Shown here in pieces: positions 9,851 through 21,632 of a stretch of 64,000 nt of DNA. The notes under the pieces were generated by a model. The model did not search any database. It was not told where the DNA came from and saw nothing but the letters and a program-made list of their open reading frames with translations. The number at the start of each line of letters is the position of its first letter. The stretch's first letter is position 1. Source of the DNA: Daphnia carinata. Lineage: Eukaryota > Arthropoda > Branchiopoda > Diplostraca > Daphniidae. The position numbers and the translations under genes are program-made. The stretch is from NCBI RefSeq assembly GCF_022539665.2, contig NC_081339.1:8739367-8803366 (forward strand), in the 5' to 3' direction.

Positions 9851-12246
9851 CTATCCCAACGATGGAGGGGGGTTATTGGCGATAGTGTTAGCGATCCAGC
9901 TAAGGTACTTGGTGACTCGAGCAAACACGCTAGGGTATACACCACAAGGTAGTGAACCCCAACTAGTGATGCCAATTTGGACTCCGTCAACCAAAATTGG
10001 GCCACCGCTGTCACCCTAGTTCAATTATGAAATAAGTAAAAAAAAAAAACTCACCGTGGTTAAACTGTTTTTTTAAATATTTCTTTCCAGTGAACTACAA
10101 TGACAACTGGGGACAGAGATCTTACCTGGCAAGTGGATGTGAGGGTGTCGGTAGCGCACAACATATCAGCCGCTTTGTATTTGCTGCCCCATTTACTAGT
10201 GCACATCTCATCAGTAAGGACTGTAGTGTTAGCTTTAAGCAATATCATTGAAACATTCCCGGCTACAAAATTTTTAACGAAAAAAAAACGGTGTGAGTAA
10301 TTAAGGAAAAAAATAATAGAATACCTCGGCGTCAAAACCAAATTCACCTGGAGAAGCCGTCATACCCCATCCAGCGATGACACCTGTCATATTCCCGTAA
10401 GTACTGAAGTCGCGCAAAATTTCTTTCCTGGTTGCTGCCTTTATTGCTGGTTTTGTCGTAATTTTGGCTGTTGTTGGTTTTACCGTTGGTTTGGTAGTTG
10501 GTTTTGTCGTTGTTTTCGTTGTTGGTTTTGTTGTCGGTTGGGTTGTCGTTTTTTTTGTAGTTGTTGGTTTTGTTGTAGTTGTTGGTTTTGTCGTAGTTTT
10601 CTTTGTAGTTGTTGGTTTTGTTGTAGTTTTTGTTGTAGTTGTCGGTTTTGTCGTAGTTTTTGTGGTTGTTGGTTTTGTCGTAAGTTTTGTAGTTGTTGGT
10701 TTTGCCGTAGTTTTTGTAGTTGTTGGTTTTGCCGTAGTTTTTGTAGTTGTTGGTTTTGTTGTGGCTTTTGTTGTAGTTTTACTAGTTGTCGGTTTTGCAG
10801 TAGTTTTTATCGTTGTTCTCTCGGTGGTTGGCTCTGTTGTTGGTTCGGGGGTTGGCACTGTTGTTGGTTCCGTGGTTGGGTCCGTTGTTGGCTCTGCTGT
10901 TGGCTCCGTTGTTAGTTCAGTGGTTGGCTCTTTTGTGGGCTCTGTTGTCATCGCTGTCGTTGGCTCTGTTGTGGCCTCGGTTGTTGGTTCGGTGGTTGGT
11001 TCTGTTGATTGCTCCGTTGTTGGTTGTGTGGTAGGTTTCGTCGTTGGCTCTGTTGTAGGCTCCGTTGTTGGTTCGGTGGTTGGCTCGGTTGTTTTTTCGG
11101 TTGTTGGATCTGTTATTGGCCCTGTTGTTGGTTTAGTACTTGGTTCCGTTGTTGGTTCCATTGTTGTTTCTGTTGTTGATTCTGTGGGTAATACGGTTGT
11201 GTAAGGGGTAGGAAGAGTAACGAATGGGATTCCTGTAACTGGTGCGTTTAGGACTATAATGGCGACGTCGTTAACCTGGATATTTCAAAGAAAGTGTTTT
11301 ATTAGACGACTCTTTCAAATTCAGTTATCTTGAATCAAAAATCGTTTTAGTAATAAAAAAAACCTTGATGTCTGCAACACTTGTTTTTTTTTATCGTATC
11401 ACTTGAACGTTTTCATATTATTTTGGTAATGGGGTCATTTGCAGATATTCAATAGTGTACTATTCCACTTTTAATATAGGTTACACAATACTTACATAGG
11501 TAGTGTTGCTATAGTTTTCGTGCACTATATATGATGACACTTTCCTTAGGACATAGCCAGATCCACCTCCATTTATTGACAATGTGTTTATAAGTACGTA
11601 GAAGTTGCTCATATTTACTCCAGACGGAAAACTAAACTCGAATTAAAAAAAAAAAACTCATATAGCCTGGTTATGAGAATAAACGGCTGATAGAACTCAA
11701 ATATGGTACAAAATAATTAATTATTATAGAATTTTGATGGCAGTGTTTGGTGAATTAAATCAATGGAAATTGCATCTTGCAGGACAATGTTAATTATAAG
11801 ATCTTACTCGTATAAGCAATGACCCGCCGTCAAGACGTAGGACGCTGCAATCAAGGTTCCACCACACAAGTAGTTGCTTAAACGCAAGACAGTCTACAAA
11901 AGAAAACGTTTCTTATACATTGAAGCGAATCTAATTGCCTTGCAAAATATAAAGTAGCCTTTTATTCCATACTTGTTTAAGTAAAAACACTTAAATACAA
12001 ACATACAAAATGATTCATAAACTTACCAGGAAAGGAAATTCACCGCTGGTAGCCGGGGTTCCTCCAATGATTGAAATTGTTGGTGGATTTATTATATCTT
12101 TAGCAGAAAGTCAATCACCATAGAATGTAGTTTAAATAAGTGTTGTCTTTCAATATAGCAAGCATAATGCGACTGATATGAGAAACGCTTACCATTTCCA
12201 GTATTCAGGGGTTTGGAATACACATAGCCACTGAGGCAAAACAAGC
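9851..12246 (-). CDS. Chymotrypsin-like S1 serine protease with a Thr/Pro-rich insertion inside the catalytic domain
   Basis: A probable secreted S1-family endopeptidase. Exons, 5' to 3': 12246-12193, 12097-12027, 11893-11808, 11631-11496, 11275-10348, 10262-10126 and 10015-9851; phases agree at every junction and all ends are GT/AG. The first exon is not resolved: ATGAAATTC near 12335 is a candidate but its donor phase does not fit. Visible in order are a hydrophobic LFCLSGYVYS end of a signal peptide, activation site IIGG, LTAGHC (His57), NDVAII (Asp102) and CQGDSGGP (Ser195). Between Asp102 and the AGWG strand lies a run of roughly 250 residues of EPTT and KPTTTKTT repeats (about 11210-10440), dense in O-glycosylation-type Thr and Pro. 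Position 189 is Ser by count from Ser195, suggesting chymotrypsin-like and not tryptic specificity. All catalytic residues are intact. Confidence 0.85.
10440..11210 (-). repeat. Coding microrepeat: EPTT / KPTTTKTT tract
   Basis: Twelve-base units coding (E/D/K)PTT are followed by longer K-P-T-T-T-K-T-T units, within the serine protease exon. The charge changes from acidic (Glu) in the N-terminal half to basic (Lys) in the C-terminal half. Frame is kept throughout. The antisense strand is also open here (a Val/Gly repeat) purely because of the repeat composition. Confidence 0.9.
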
Positions 12247-12354
12247 CTACAACCTTTTATGCGTTAAAACAAACTTAAATTCCTGAAAAATTTGACAATA
12301 AATGAAAATTTTAGTACCCAAAAAATGAATTTCATCTTGAATGAAGATCTAGTA

Positions 12355-12960
12355 ATTCGATAGAATTATGCCTAAATGCTGAAAATAGTCAACGATGGAT
12401 GTAGGGCTAATGACTGTAGCTGAATTCGCAGTCACCTCTTTAAACGAAACTGAGAACGCCGTCTGAAATTGCTCAAACACAAACGCGTCGCAAAGGACAG
12501 CTGGGGCATTTCGTTGTTTGCCACCTGTGGCACTAATAAGGCCGCTCAGAGTATACATCTGGCTTGATAAGCATCATCAACTGTAGTATAGATCTCCGAC
12601 GAGCATACGTCCCAGTTGCATGACGAAAATATTAGATTGTCTGCAGATCCAACGCACGTTCTTTGCATTTCCGTCATTACATTCACGCTCTGTTGGATAT
12701 ATTAGTAAGTAGATAACATGACACCCCATTTTTTTTAACGAACTGCTGCAGTTTCATATGGCTGTAACTGTCATATCTGCCAGGTCCATCTATAAAAAAT
12801 GTGCGAGTTTTGCCTACGTGGGTTGCTACATACCTTCTGTAGGTACACGTGGTTACTGCGTGTCAGCTTAACAAGTGTACGCACATTGACGAAAATGTTC
12901 CTGTTTGGAAGGCTAGCTTCTGCTAGAGCTTCATAGAACGCACAGATCTAATGTAGAGGG
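12355..12960 (-). pseudogene. Unrecognised Cys-containing gene fragment upstream of the protease
   Basis: Minus-strand pieces that look coded: LPNRNIFVNVRTLVKL ending at a donor AAG|GTATGT (about 12838); then after an acceptor ATAG, DGPGRYDSYSHMKLQQF; then, in a shifted frame, TCVGSADNLIFSSCNW and CSSEIYTTVDDAYQARC; then a further frame with a long hydrophilic tail to 12349. At least two frame changes are needed to connect these, so I treat it as decayed or as several short exons I could not resolve. I do not recognise the family. Confidence 0.35.
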
Positions 12961-13298
12961 CAAGATTGTCCAGTTCAACGGCTAACAGTAATGTCTCTTA
13001 AAAGCAGCGTAAATGGTTCCGAGTATAGCTAATAAGTTAGAGTTACTCAACCATGTTTCTGACATTTATTAAGTTCATTTATTCATATAGAGGCACAGCA
13101 ACAAATAAGATAGGTGCATAGATAAACCCAGCTGCCAATGCCTCAATACTAGAACTTAACTTAAATAAGTTTTACCAATTTGAAATTGATATTACATGTT
13201 ATAGAAAGTAATCAAAATTTAATAAAAAAAGAGAACTAGTTAACACAACCGAAATCCTATGTTTCTTCAAATCGGTGCTGCATGGTTAAATAGCTACA

Positions 13299-13540
13299 TT
13301 ATACGTGATAGTTGATATATTTCATTACCTTGAAAGATGGTTGGAGTACAATACTACCTAATTCTTGTTCTTTTATGTACATCTGAGGAAGCGGTAGGTG
13401 TTTCTCACATCCTTCCTGAACAACGACATGCTCACCAAATTTTAAGTTCAAGCAACAAGTATAATAGCACCAAGTCTTTTGCTGACGTAGCCGGCACATT
13501 TTACTGTGTTCATTTTGGCAGATTAGAACTCTAAACTAGG
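13299..13540 (-). pseudogene. Cys-rich short ORF remnant, copy 1
   Basis: The segment LNLKFGEHVVVQEGC is shared with the copy at 43096-43314. Upstream of it the copy-1 frame is broken relative to copy 2. I do not recognise the family; it may be a fragment of a small secreted Cys-rich protein. Confidence 0.25.
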
Positions 13541-13571
13541 ATTTGGATTAAGAAAAAACATAATGAAAAGT

Positions 13572-13654
13572 ACCAGGTTGGCCGAGTGGTTAAGGCGCCA
13601 GACTTAAGTTCTGGTCTCTGTATAGAGACGTGAGTTCGATCCTCACACCTGGTA
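13572..13654 (+). tRNA. tRNA-Leu (anticodon UAA)
   Basis: 83 bases with a seven-pair acceptor stem (ACCAGGT / ACCTGGT), A box TGGCCGAGTGG, anticodon loop CTTAAGT giving UAA at 13605-13607, long class II variable arm (GGTCTCTGTATAGAGACG) and T loop TTCGATC. No intron. It decodes UUA. It appears functional and is duplicated identically at 43313. Confidence 0.95.
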
Positions 13655-14260
13655 GTTTAAACGTACAAATAAGTTAACAATCCTATTAACTCAACATTAA
13701 ATATTTAAGATACAAATAATGTTCTCAAACTGGGGTTACGGAGTTTCAAGATCAAAAATAAATTTATTTGATTAAATTGAATAAAATTAGTATTTTTTCC
13801 ATCATCATCACTTGGCTGTGCTAGAACCTTAACTAATACAAAGCCTGTGCTACCGTAAATTAAATATGGAGTGTTGCAACTTCACATACGAAACAATCAG
13901 CTACTGTATAGGCCTACGTACAACGACAAATAAAATGTTGCATTCTGCAGAAAACAAAGATTTAAACTGGCGTCTGATTAACACTTACATACAAGAAACA
14001 ATAAAAATTGATAAGCGACGATCTGCTGTAGGCAAACTATGAAGTTTAAAATATTTCGGTACGGTTGTTGCCTCTCTCAGGCCTGAAATTGAGCAATAGG
14101 CAAAAAGCGATGACTAATAGTTTGCCAAACAATTGAGGAAACAAGAATATCGCGTTTGATGTCAACATTTTTGTGCATTCTCTGTATGAATAGGCGCGGT
14201 CAATGAGACGTATTTGGCCAATGAAAGACCTAAATGTGTTAAAGTTAATAAAATTGCTTG

Positions 14261-14380
14261 TTCTCCATGCGAGGCTCGAACTCACGACCACGGCATTACA
14301 TTCTTTCCCATAGTTTTCTGATAGCACATCTAGTTACTGTCGTATAAGTACCATGCGCTAACCAACTGCGCCACTGGAGA
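14261..14380 (-). tRNA. tRNA-Ile (anticodon UAU), intron-containing, copy 1
   Basis: The minus strand starts TCTCCAGTGGCGCAGTTGG, with anticodon loop CTTATAC (UAU at 14344-14346). The normal 3' half follows (GCCGTGG, T loop TTCGAGC). The extra bases just 3' of the anticodon are an intron, as is usual for animal tRNA-Ile(UAU). The last acceptor pair is G-A in this copy, where copy 2 has a perfect stem, so copy 1 may be slightly weakened. It decodes AUA. Confidence 0.9.
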
Positions 14381-14639
14381 CACATGATATATTAAAATTC
14401 CAGTAAATTTATTGTTAATTAATACAATATTTTGTTTACTTAAATTGTTAATTATAAATTGTTAGAATAATTCATGTAAATTTAAATGTAAAATGTACAA
14501 TGGACAGCTAGCATTGACGAGAACGAACTGTGGTCCATACTTTCAGCACAGACAATGGATAGAAATTAATTGGTTTGGTGATGGTCAGATCTCATATACG
14601 GGTATCACACAATAAAGTAGTCAACAAAACATTTTAGAA

Positions 14640-14945
14640 TTGAATATTTTGAGAGAACAGTGAAGATGGTGTAAGAGGGAGGTATGCAGTCTGGGACAGG
14701 ATAATTACGATCCGCGTGCACTGGGATGTTGCCGGCCGGAGGCCTGGAATGCGGGAGTTCTTTAGGCTAGTGTAGGGTAAACGGTGGCAGGAGCCTTGTA
14801 GATTGGAGCGGGGTGAACGGGGACAGGGGTAGAGGGGGTTTTATATATTGAGGAGCTGGGGAAACGGTTAGGGGAGTCTTCTGGGCTGGAACACAATAAA
14901 CGGCGCTGGGACGTTGTATGCTGGATTCAAAACTGGCAATAACAA
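14640..14945 (-). pseudogene. Cuticle-protein gene remnant, copy 1
   Basis: Minus strand: the Pro-rich tail frame with SSIYKTPSTPVPVHPAP and APATVYPT is retained, ending quickly at a TAG, but the chitin-binding core seen in copy 2 (44374-44800) is missing. It is the decayed duplicate of that gene. Confidence 0.5.
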
Positions 14946-15037
14946 GTAAGTTGACATTCCATAACATGCATTCCATTCAACGGTTACTTCCGCTGCTTTC
15001 GCCGATATAAGCGCTATGAAAGTAATTTTTTTTACGC

Positions 15038-15110
15038 TACCTCTGGCGGGACCCGCACCCGCAATCCCCGGCTTAGAAAGCCGGTGCTTTATACATTAGG
15101 CCACAAAGAC
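15038..15110 (-). tRNA. tRNA-Arg-like (anticodon UCU), probably degenerate
   Basis: On the minus strand GTGGCCTAATG is a good D-arm/A box, and the anticodon stem CCGGC/GCCGG closes a TTTCTAA loop (UCU). The T loop is TGCGGGT instead of TTCRANY, so the B box is damaged. The acceptor pairs only with several G-U pairs. The duplicate at 45538 has anticodon CCU. Probably a pseudogene or recently mutated copy. Confidence 0.6.
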
Positions 15111-16240
15111 TATATGTATAATTAAATGCTTTTTCCGAAAAAAAAAGTTTATTTTCCTCGTATTATTACAATAAAAAACGCTAAGAAAATTTTTTAGTGA
15201 AAATTCAACACCACGACGAAACGTCAACAATCCAGTGATTCCATCAAATTCCGATTGTGGTTTACTCTAGACTACCTTTGCTGGAGAGTGCTTTAGGTTT
15301 ACCATTGCCCGGCAACACCGTTTATAGGAGAACCCTTAATATGACCATGATGAAATTCAAACACTTCTTTTTTCAATTAAGTTAGACTGTATATCTAGGT
15401 GCGAACCTATCGGCCTACAGATGGTCATCCAGTTTTTTTCGTGCTAAAATTTTTTTAATTTTCACTTTCATTACAAGGTATGGAGTGAAGCCCACCTCTT
15501 TTTTTTTTTTAACCAAGAATTAACTAAGGTAAAAGAGCGAATTGGGACAGCGTTTGGGCTAACAGCCTTTCTTATGGGGAATGCGTGTAAAGCCGATCTG
15601 CTAATTTCGGACAAAAACCCTAATTCATTGGACATTTCTACTAATTCTGGACAGTCTTATTTTTAAAAACTAATTTATTCATTCGATTCAGTTTTTAATT
15701 CTGAATCGAATAGCTTAAGACACCGAAGGGGGTGCAATAGAAAAATATTGCGAAATTTATGTTTCAACAACCAAAACAATGAGCTGTCAAAACGAGACTT
15801 CATTTTTCAGGCCTGGTAACTTGCAATTGAAATTCACCCCAAAAACATAAAATATGGATTTTTAAAATTGTATTAAACACTTCGCTCTTTAAGTAGCCAA
15901 TAGGTTATAGGTTCCACGGTAAAAACGAAAAAATAAATGTGATTCAAATTTTCGAGAAAAAAGCATAAGCACTTCCCGTAAACACGCCGTAATGTCCGAA
16001 ATTTTAAACCGAAAAAAATTGTTTTTAACTTGCCCTATCCTACCAAATATCGCCGTAAGAATGTTCGTCGACTGTTTCGTAACAATGCGTTAAAATTTGT
16101 TACTAACGTAGACATATACTATTCATTTAATTGCTGACTGATTTTAGTCTATTTTCCCATAAGTTCCCATGACGCTAAATCTGGACAGCAGACTATATTG
16201 ATTTGTATAAGTTGTATACCAAAAATTACAAAACGTTCAT

Positions 16241-16310
16241 AGCACAGTCATAAGGCTTTGGAATGCAAGTTTGAAAGTCGGTGGTTCAACCCTACAAAGT
16301 GACTGATTGT
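16241..16310 (+). repeat. tRNA-like module, array unit 1
   Basis: The A-box-like TAGCACAGTCATAAGG is followed by B-box GGTGGTTCAACCC. Its inverted copy in element B lies at about 31195-31262. Confidence 0.55.
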
Positions 16311-16614
16311 ATTTCATTACTTATATAATTCAGCTCACTTTTTTTAACCATACGAAATTTTTTTTTTCAAGAGAGATTGATAATTCATTTTAATCATCCA
16401 AAGCTAACATTTTTCCAATTATTATTACTTCCCTGGGTTCGCCTAAATTCCGGTTATAAATCAGAAACTTCATCACCTTAGCCAGCTTACAATATTCATC
16501 TAACCTGTGATGGCAATTTTCATATTTTTTACATAAGCTCCCATGGCACTAATTTGGGACATCAGACAATAAACTAAATAACATTGGTAGGTTGTGTTTC
16601 TATTATCAATCAAC

Positions 16615-16683
16615 AGTGGCATAGTCGTACGGTGTTGGAACACCAACTCGAAGGTTGGTGGTTCAATACCAGTTGGGGCTCTT
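16615..16683 (+). repeat. tRNA-like module, array unit 2
   Basis: The A-box-like TGGCATAGTCGTACGG is followed by B-box GGTGGTTCAATACC. The anticodon-arm region GGAACACCAACTCGAAGG is present. Confidence 0.6.
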
Positions 16684-16972
16684 GTGCAGATATTTTTTTA
16701 TTACTTGTAATTTTTAATCTTATTTTGTGAGATTTTATACAATCGCCAAAGACACTTTAAACAAACGCAATATCAACAAATCTTGGTATTAATAGATTCG
16801 TTTAAATGTTCTCCACAGGGCTGTTAAATATTTTATGAAAATCATATGACAATATTTATCTAACCAATGATTTAAATTCTTATATTTTTTACATAAGCCC
16901 CCGTGACGCTAATTTGGGACAGTAGACTACATACAAGTAGACATGTTATGCTTTTCAATAGTTTTACACTAA

Positions 16973-19900
16973 CCATGGCATAATCGTAGGATGTTGAATT
17001 GCCAACCAAAAGGCTAATGGTTCTATACCGTATGGAAACTATACAACAACTTGTCTTTTCTTATTTTTGAATTTTTTCGTATTTGATGAGATATTTTAAA
17101 ATCAATAAGAACATCTTAAACTAAAGCAATATCATCAATACTGGTATAAATAGATTCGTTTAAGTTTCCTCTACATGGCTGTTAAATATTTTATGAAAAT
17201 CATATGAAAATATTTATATAATGGGTGATTTTAATTCTTATATTTTTTACGTAAGCTCCCGTGACGCTAATTTGGGACAGCAGACTACATAAAAAAAGAC
17301 ATGTTAAGCATTTTAGTTATTTTCTGTGAACCATGGCAGAGTCGTAAGACGTTCGATTGCCACCGTAAAGGTTAGTGTTTCTATACTGTCAAGGCACTAT
17401 TTGTAAGTTTCGTTTTCCTCATTTCCTCATTTTTCCCTTTTTTGTGAGATATTTTGAAATCACTAAAAATACCTCACACTACTACAATATCAATAATATT
17501 AGGATCAATAGATACGTTTAAGTTTTCTCTACACAGCTGTGGAATATTTCATGAAAATCATGTGAAAATATGCATCTAATCGGTATTTGCAATTTTTATG
17601 TTTTTCACATAAGGCCCCATGACGCTAATTTGGGACAGCAGACTACAAACAAAACGACATGTTATGCTTTTTAATTAAATTTTGTTAGCCGTGGCATAGT
17701 CGTAAGACGTTCGATTGCAACTCTGAAAGATAATGGTTCTATACTGTCCACAAACCATTTTTAAGTTTCATTTTCCTCATTTTTCCTTTTTTTTGAGATA
17801 TTTTAAAAGTCACTAACGATACATCGCAATACAAAAATATCAATAATATTATAATCATTAGATACGTTTAAGTTTTCTCTACATGGCTGTTGAATATTTT
17901 ATGAAAATCATGTGAAAATCTGCATCTAATTGGTAATTGCAATTTTTATATTTTTCCCATAAGGCCCCATGACGCTAATTTGGGACAGCAGACTACATAC
18001 AAAAACACATGTTATGCTATTTAGCTACATTTTGTTAATCATGGCATAGTCGTAAGACGTTCGATTGTCACCCTGAAGGACAGTGGTTCTATACTGTCAA
18101 CACACTATTTTAAAATTTCGTCTTCCTCATTTCCTTATTTTTCCTTTTTTGTGAGATATTTTGAAATAACTAAAGATACCTCACACTACTTTAATATCAA
18201 TAATATTAGGATCAATAGATTCGTTTAAGTTTTCTCTACACAGCTGTGGAATATTTCATGAAAATCATGTGAAAATATGAATCTAATCGGTAATTGCAAT
18301 TCTTATGTTTTTCACATAAGGCCCCATGACGCTAATTTGGGACAGCAGACTACATACAAAAAGACATGTTATGCTTTTTAATTTTATTTTGTCAACCATG
18401 GCGTAGGCGTAAGACGTTCGGTTGTCACCCTGAAGGACAGTGGTTCTATACTGTCAACATACTATTTTAAAATTTCGTCTTCCTCATTTCCTTATTTTTC
18501 CTTTTTTGTGAGATATTTTGAAATAACTAAAGATACCTCACACTACTTTAATATCAATAATATTAGGATCAATAGATTCGTTTAAGTTTTCTCTACACAG
18601 CTGTGGAATATTTCATGAAAATCATGTGAAAATATGAATCTAATCGGTAATTGCAATTCTTATGTTTTTCACATAAGGCCCCATGACGCTAATTTGGGAC
18701 AGCAGACTACGTACTAAATGACGTGCTAGGCTTTTCTGTCATCTTTTGTTAAAAATGGGTTAGCTGTAAGACGGTGGGTTGCTGACATAAATGGTGATGG
18801 ATCTATACCGTATTGGCACCAAATTTAATTTTTCTTATTCTCATTTTTGAAATTTTCCTATTTGCTGAGATATTTTTGAAATCACTAAGAACACCTTAAC
18901 CTAAAGATATATCAATAATGTTGGTGCCAATTGATTTGTTTAAGTTTTCTCTGGATGGCTGTGGAATATTTTGTGAAAATCATGTCACAATATTTATCTA
19001 ATCAGTGATCGCAATTCTTATGTTTTTTACATAAGCTCCCATGACACTAATTTGGGACAGCAGACTACGTACTAACACACATGTTATGCTTTTCAAAGTA
19101 TCTGTATTCAGCATGGCATAATCGTACAATGCTGGATTGCCAACCGAAAGGCTGACGGATCTATACTCTATGGGAACTATGTATAAAATTTTTTTTCCTT
19201 TTTTTTGAATTTTTTGCCATTTGGTGAGATATTTTGAAATCACTTAGTACACCTTATACTAAAGCAATATCATCAATACTAGTATCAATAGATTCGTTTA
19301 AGTTTCCTTTACATGGCTGTGGAATATTTTATGAAAATCATGTGAGAATATTTATCTAATGGCTGATTGTAATTCTTATCTATTTTCCATAAGCTCCCGT
19401 GACGCTAATTTGGGACAGCAGACTACATACAGAAAGACATGTTATGCTTTTGAAATACTTTGTGTGAACCATGGCATAGTCGTAAGACGTTCGATTGCCA
19501 GAGCGAAAGGTTAATGGTTCTATACTGTCAAGTCACTATTTTTAATTTTTTAATCCTCCTTTCCTCATTTTCCCCTTTTTTGTAAGATTTTTTAAAATCA
19601 CTTAAGATACCTCACAGTACTTTAATATCAACAATATTAGGATCAATAGATTCGTTTAAGTTTTCTCTACATAGCTATTGAATATTTTAAAGAAATCATA
19701 TGGAAATATCCATCTAATCGGTGATTGCAATTTAAATGTTTTTCACATAAGCCCCCATGACGCTAATTTGGGACAGCAGACTACATACTAAATGACATGC
19801 TAGGCTTTTCTGTCAAGTTGTGTTAACCATGGCTTAGCTGTACGACGGTGGGTTACTGACATAAAGGTTGATGGATCTATACCGCATTGGCACCACATTT

Positions 19901-21325
19901 AATTTTTTTATTCTCGTTTTTGAAATTTTCCTATTTGCTGAGATATTTTTGAAATCACTAAGAACACCTTAAACTAAAGATATATCAATAATATTGGTGC
20001 CAATTGATTTGTTTTAGTTTTCTCTGCATGGCTGTGGAATATTTTGTGAAAATCATGTCACAATAGTAATGTAATCAGTGATCGCAATTCTTATGTTTTT
20101 TACATAAGCTCCCATGACACTAATTTGGGACAGCAGACTACGTAATAATTCACATGTTATGCTTTTCAAGATAGATTTGTTCAGCATGGCATAATGGTAC
20201 GATGTTGGATTGCTAACCTGAAGTCTGACGGATCTATACTCCATGGAGACTATATATAAATTTCTTTTTCCTTATTTTTGAATTTTTCGCCATTTGGTGA
20301 GATATTTTGAAATCACTAAAAATACCTTATACTAAAGCATTATCATCAATACTGGTATCAATGGATTCGTTTTAGTTTTCTTTATATTTTTGTTAAGGAT
20401 TTCATGAAAATCATGCGAGAATATTTATCTAATGGCTGTTTATAATTCTTATGTATTTTCCATAAGCTCCCGTGACGCTAATTTGGGACAGTAGACTACA
20501 TACAGAAAGGCATGTTATGCTTTTAAGCTGGTATGTGTGATCCATTGGCATAGTCGTAAGCCGTTCGATATCCAGCCTTAAAGGTTAATGGTTCTATACT
20601 CCCAAGTCACTATTTTTAATTTTTTAAATCCCCCTTTCCTCATTTTTCTCTTTTTGGTGAGATATTTTAAAGTCACTAAAGATACCTTACACCACTACAA
20701 TATCAACAATATTAGGATCGATAGATTCGTTTAAGTTTTCTCTACATGGCAATGGAATGTTAAATGAATATCATGTGAAAATATGCAACTAACTGATGAT
20801 TGCATTTTTTATGTGTTTTACATAAGCTCCCGTGACGCTAATTTGGGACAGCAGACTACATACTAGATAAGATATTATGCGTTTGAAAAATACTTTGTTC
20901 AAGATGGCATAGTCGTAGGACGTTGGATTGCCAACCTATAGGATGGTGGTTCTATACTGTCCAGGCACTATAATTTCATTTTTCAAATTTTTGAATTTTC
21001 CTCTTCTTTGCGAGATATTTTTAAATCACTTAAGATATCTCACACTACTATAATATCAATAATATTAGGATCAATAGGTTCGTTTAAGTTTTCTCTACAT
21101 GGCTGTTGAATGTCTTATGAAAATCATGTGAAAATATGCGTCTAATCGGTGATTGCATTTTCATGTTTTTTTCCATAAGCTCCCATGACGCTAATTTGGG
21201 ACAGCGCCCTGTGTACTAAATGACGTATTACAGTTTTTTTATTTGATGTGTCAAGAGTGGCGTAGTCGTAAGACGTTGGATTGACAAACTGAAGTATCAT
21301 GGTTCGATTCCAAGTCTAGAAAGTA
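16973..21325 (+). repeat. tRNA-like modules, array units 3-15
   Basis: One module per unit starts near 16973, 17330, 17690, 18045, 18400, 18757, 19112, 19468, 19828, 20184, 20542, 20902 and 21258. Typical is TGGCATAGTCGTAAGACG, followed 35-40 bases on by GGTTCTATAC. The last one (21258) is closest to a real tRNA: TGGCGTAGTCGTAAGACG and a perfect B box GGTTCGATTCC. Stems are degenerate and anticodon positions vary, so these are not tRNA genes. All lie on the plus strand, pointing toward the transposase gene. Confidence 0.6.
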
Positions 21326-21632
21326 AAGTTACTTTTGTCAAATTTTTTCCCTTTTTTATCACATTCTTATGGCGAGCTGTATTATTCATTAAATTACTTT
21401 TTTGTAAGTTTAGTCAAACAAGAAAATAAAGCGTATTTCTTCAACAATGAAAACAAAAAAACCAGTGTAATTTCACAGTAACATGACAAGTGGCTAGTAA
21501 AACAAGCGGTAAGCGGTGTACCAAAAAAAAACCTATTTGCTGGCACTTTTTTCTTCAACGCCCTTGTTTCTTTAAAATAAAATAGATTGTATTAAATATC
21601 AAGCAGAAAACTGGAAACTGAAAAGCTTTTGC

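Larger units (their letters stand above)
13031..15385. repeat. Segmental duplication, block 1a (partner 42770-45845)
   Basis: From AATAAGTTAGAGTTAC onward this block runs parallel to 42770-45845 in the same orientation: a Cys-rich fragment, tRNA-Leu(UAA), tRNA-Ile(UAU), a cuticle-gene remnant, tRNA-Arg, and the terminal AATTCCGATTGTGG stretch. Order and spacing are conserved and divergence is moderate, with many indels. Confidence 0.9.
16160..21330 (+). repeat. 15-unit, ~358-bp tandem array (left subterminal part of element A)
   Basis: The conserved block CTAATTTGGGACAGCAGAC recurs at about 16174, 16547, 16908, 17266, 17624, 17974, 18331, 18688, 19046, 19404, 19761, 20118, 20477, 20837 and 21190. 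Spacing is 350-373 bp, nearly always 357-360. Each unit contains CATAAGCTCCCATGACG just before the block, one tRNA-like module of about 70 bases beginning 60-70 bases after it, and an ATGAAAATCATGTGA segment. Units at 18130-18720 are the most alike; the left-most units are the most divergent. No protein is encoded. Confidence 0.95.

Noticed and set aside
10464-11204. Plus-strand 246-codon Val/Gly repeat frame and its neighbours
   Set aside because: Antisense shadow of the Thr/Pro-coding repeat of the serine protease; composition alone keeps it open.
16973-21325. Thirteen true tRNA genes in the tandem array
   Set aside because: Only A- and B-box-like segments survive; acceptor and T stems do not pair and anticodon positions vary, so they are tRNA-derived repeats.
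16160-21330. CRISPR array
   Set aside because: Units are about 358 bp, homologous along their whole length, eukaryotic context, inside a transposon; no spacers or cas genes.
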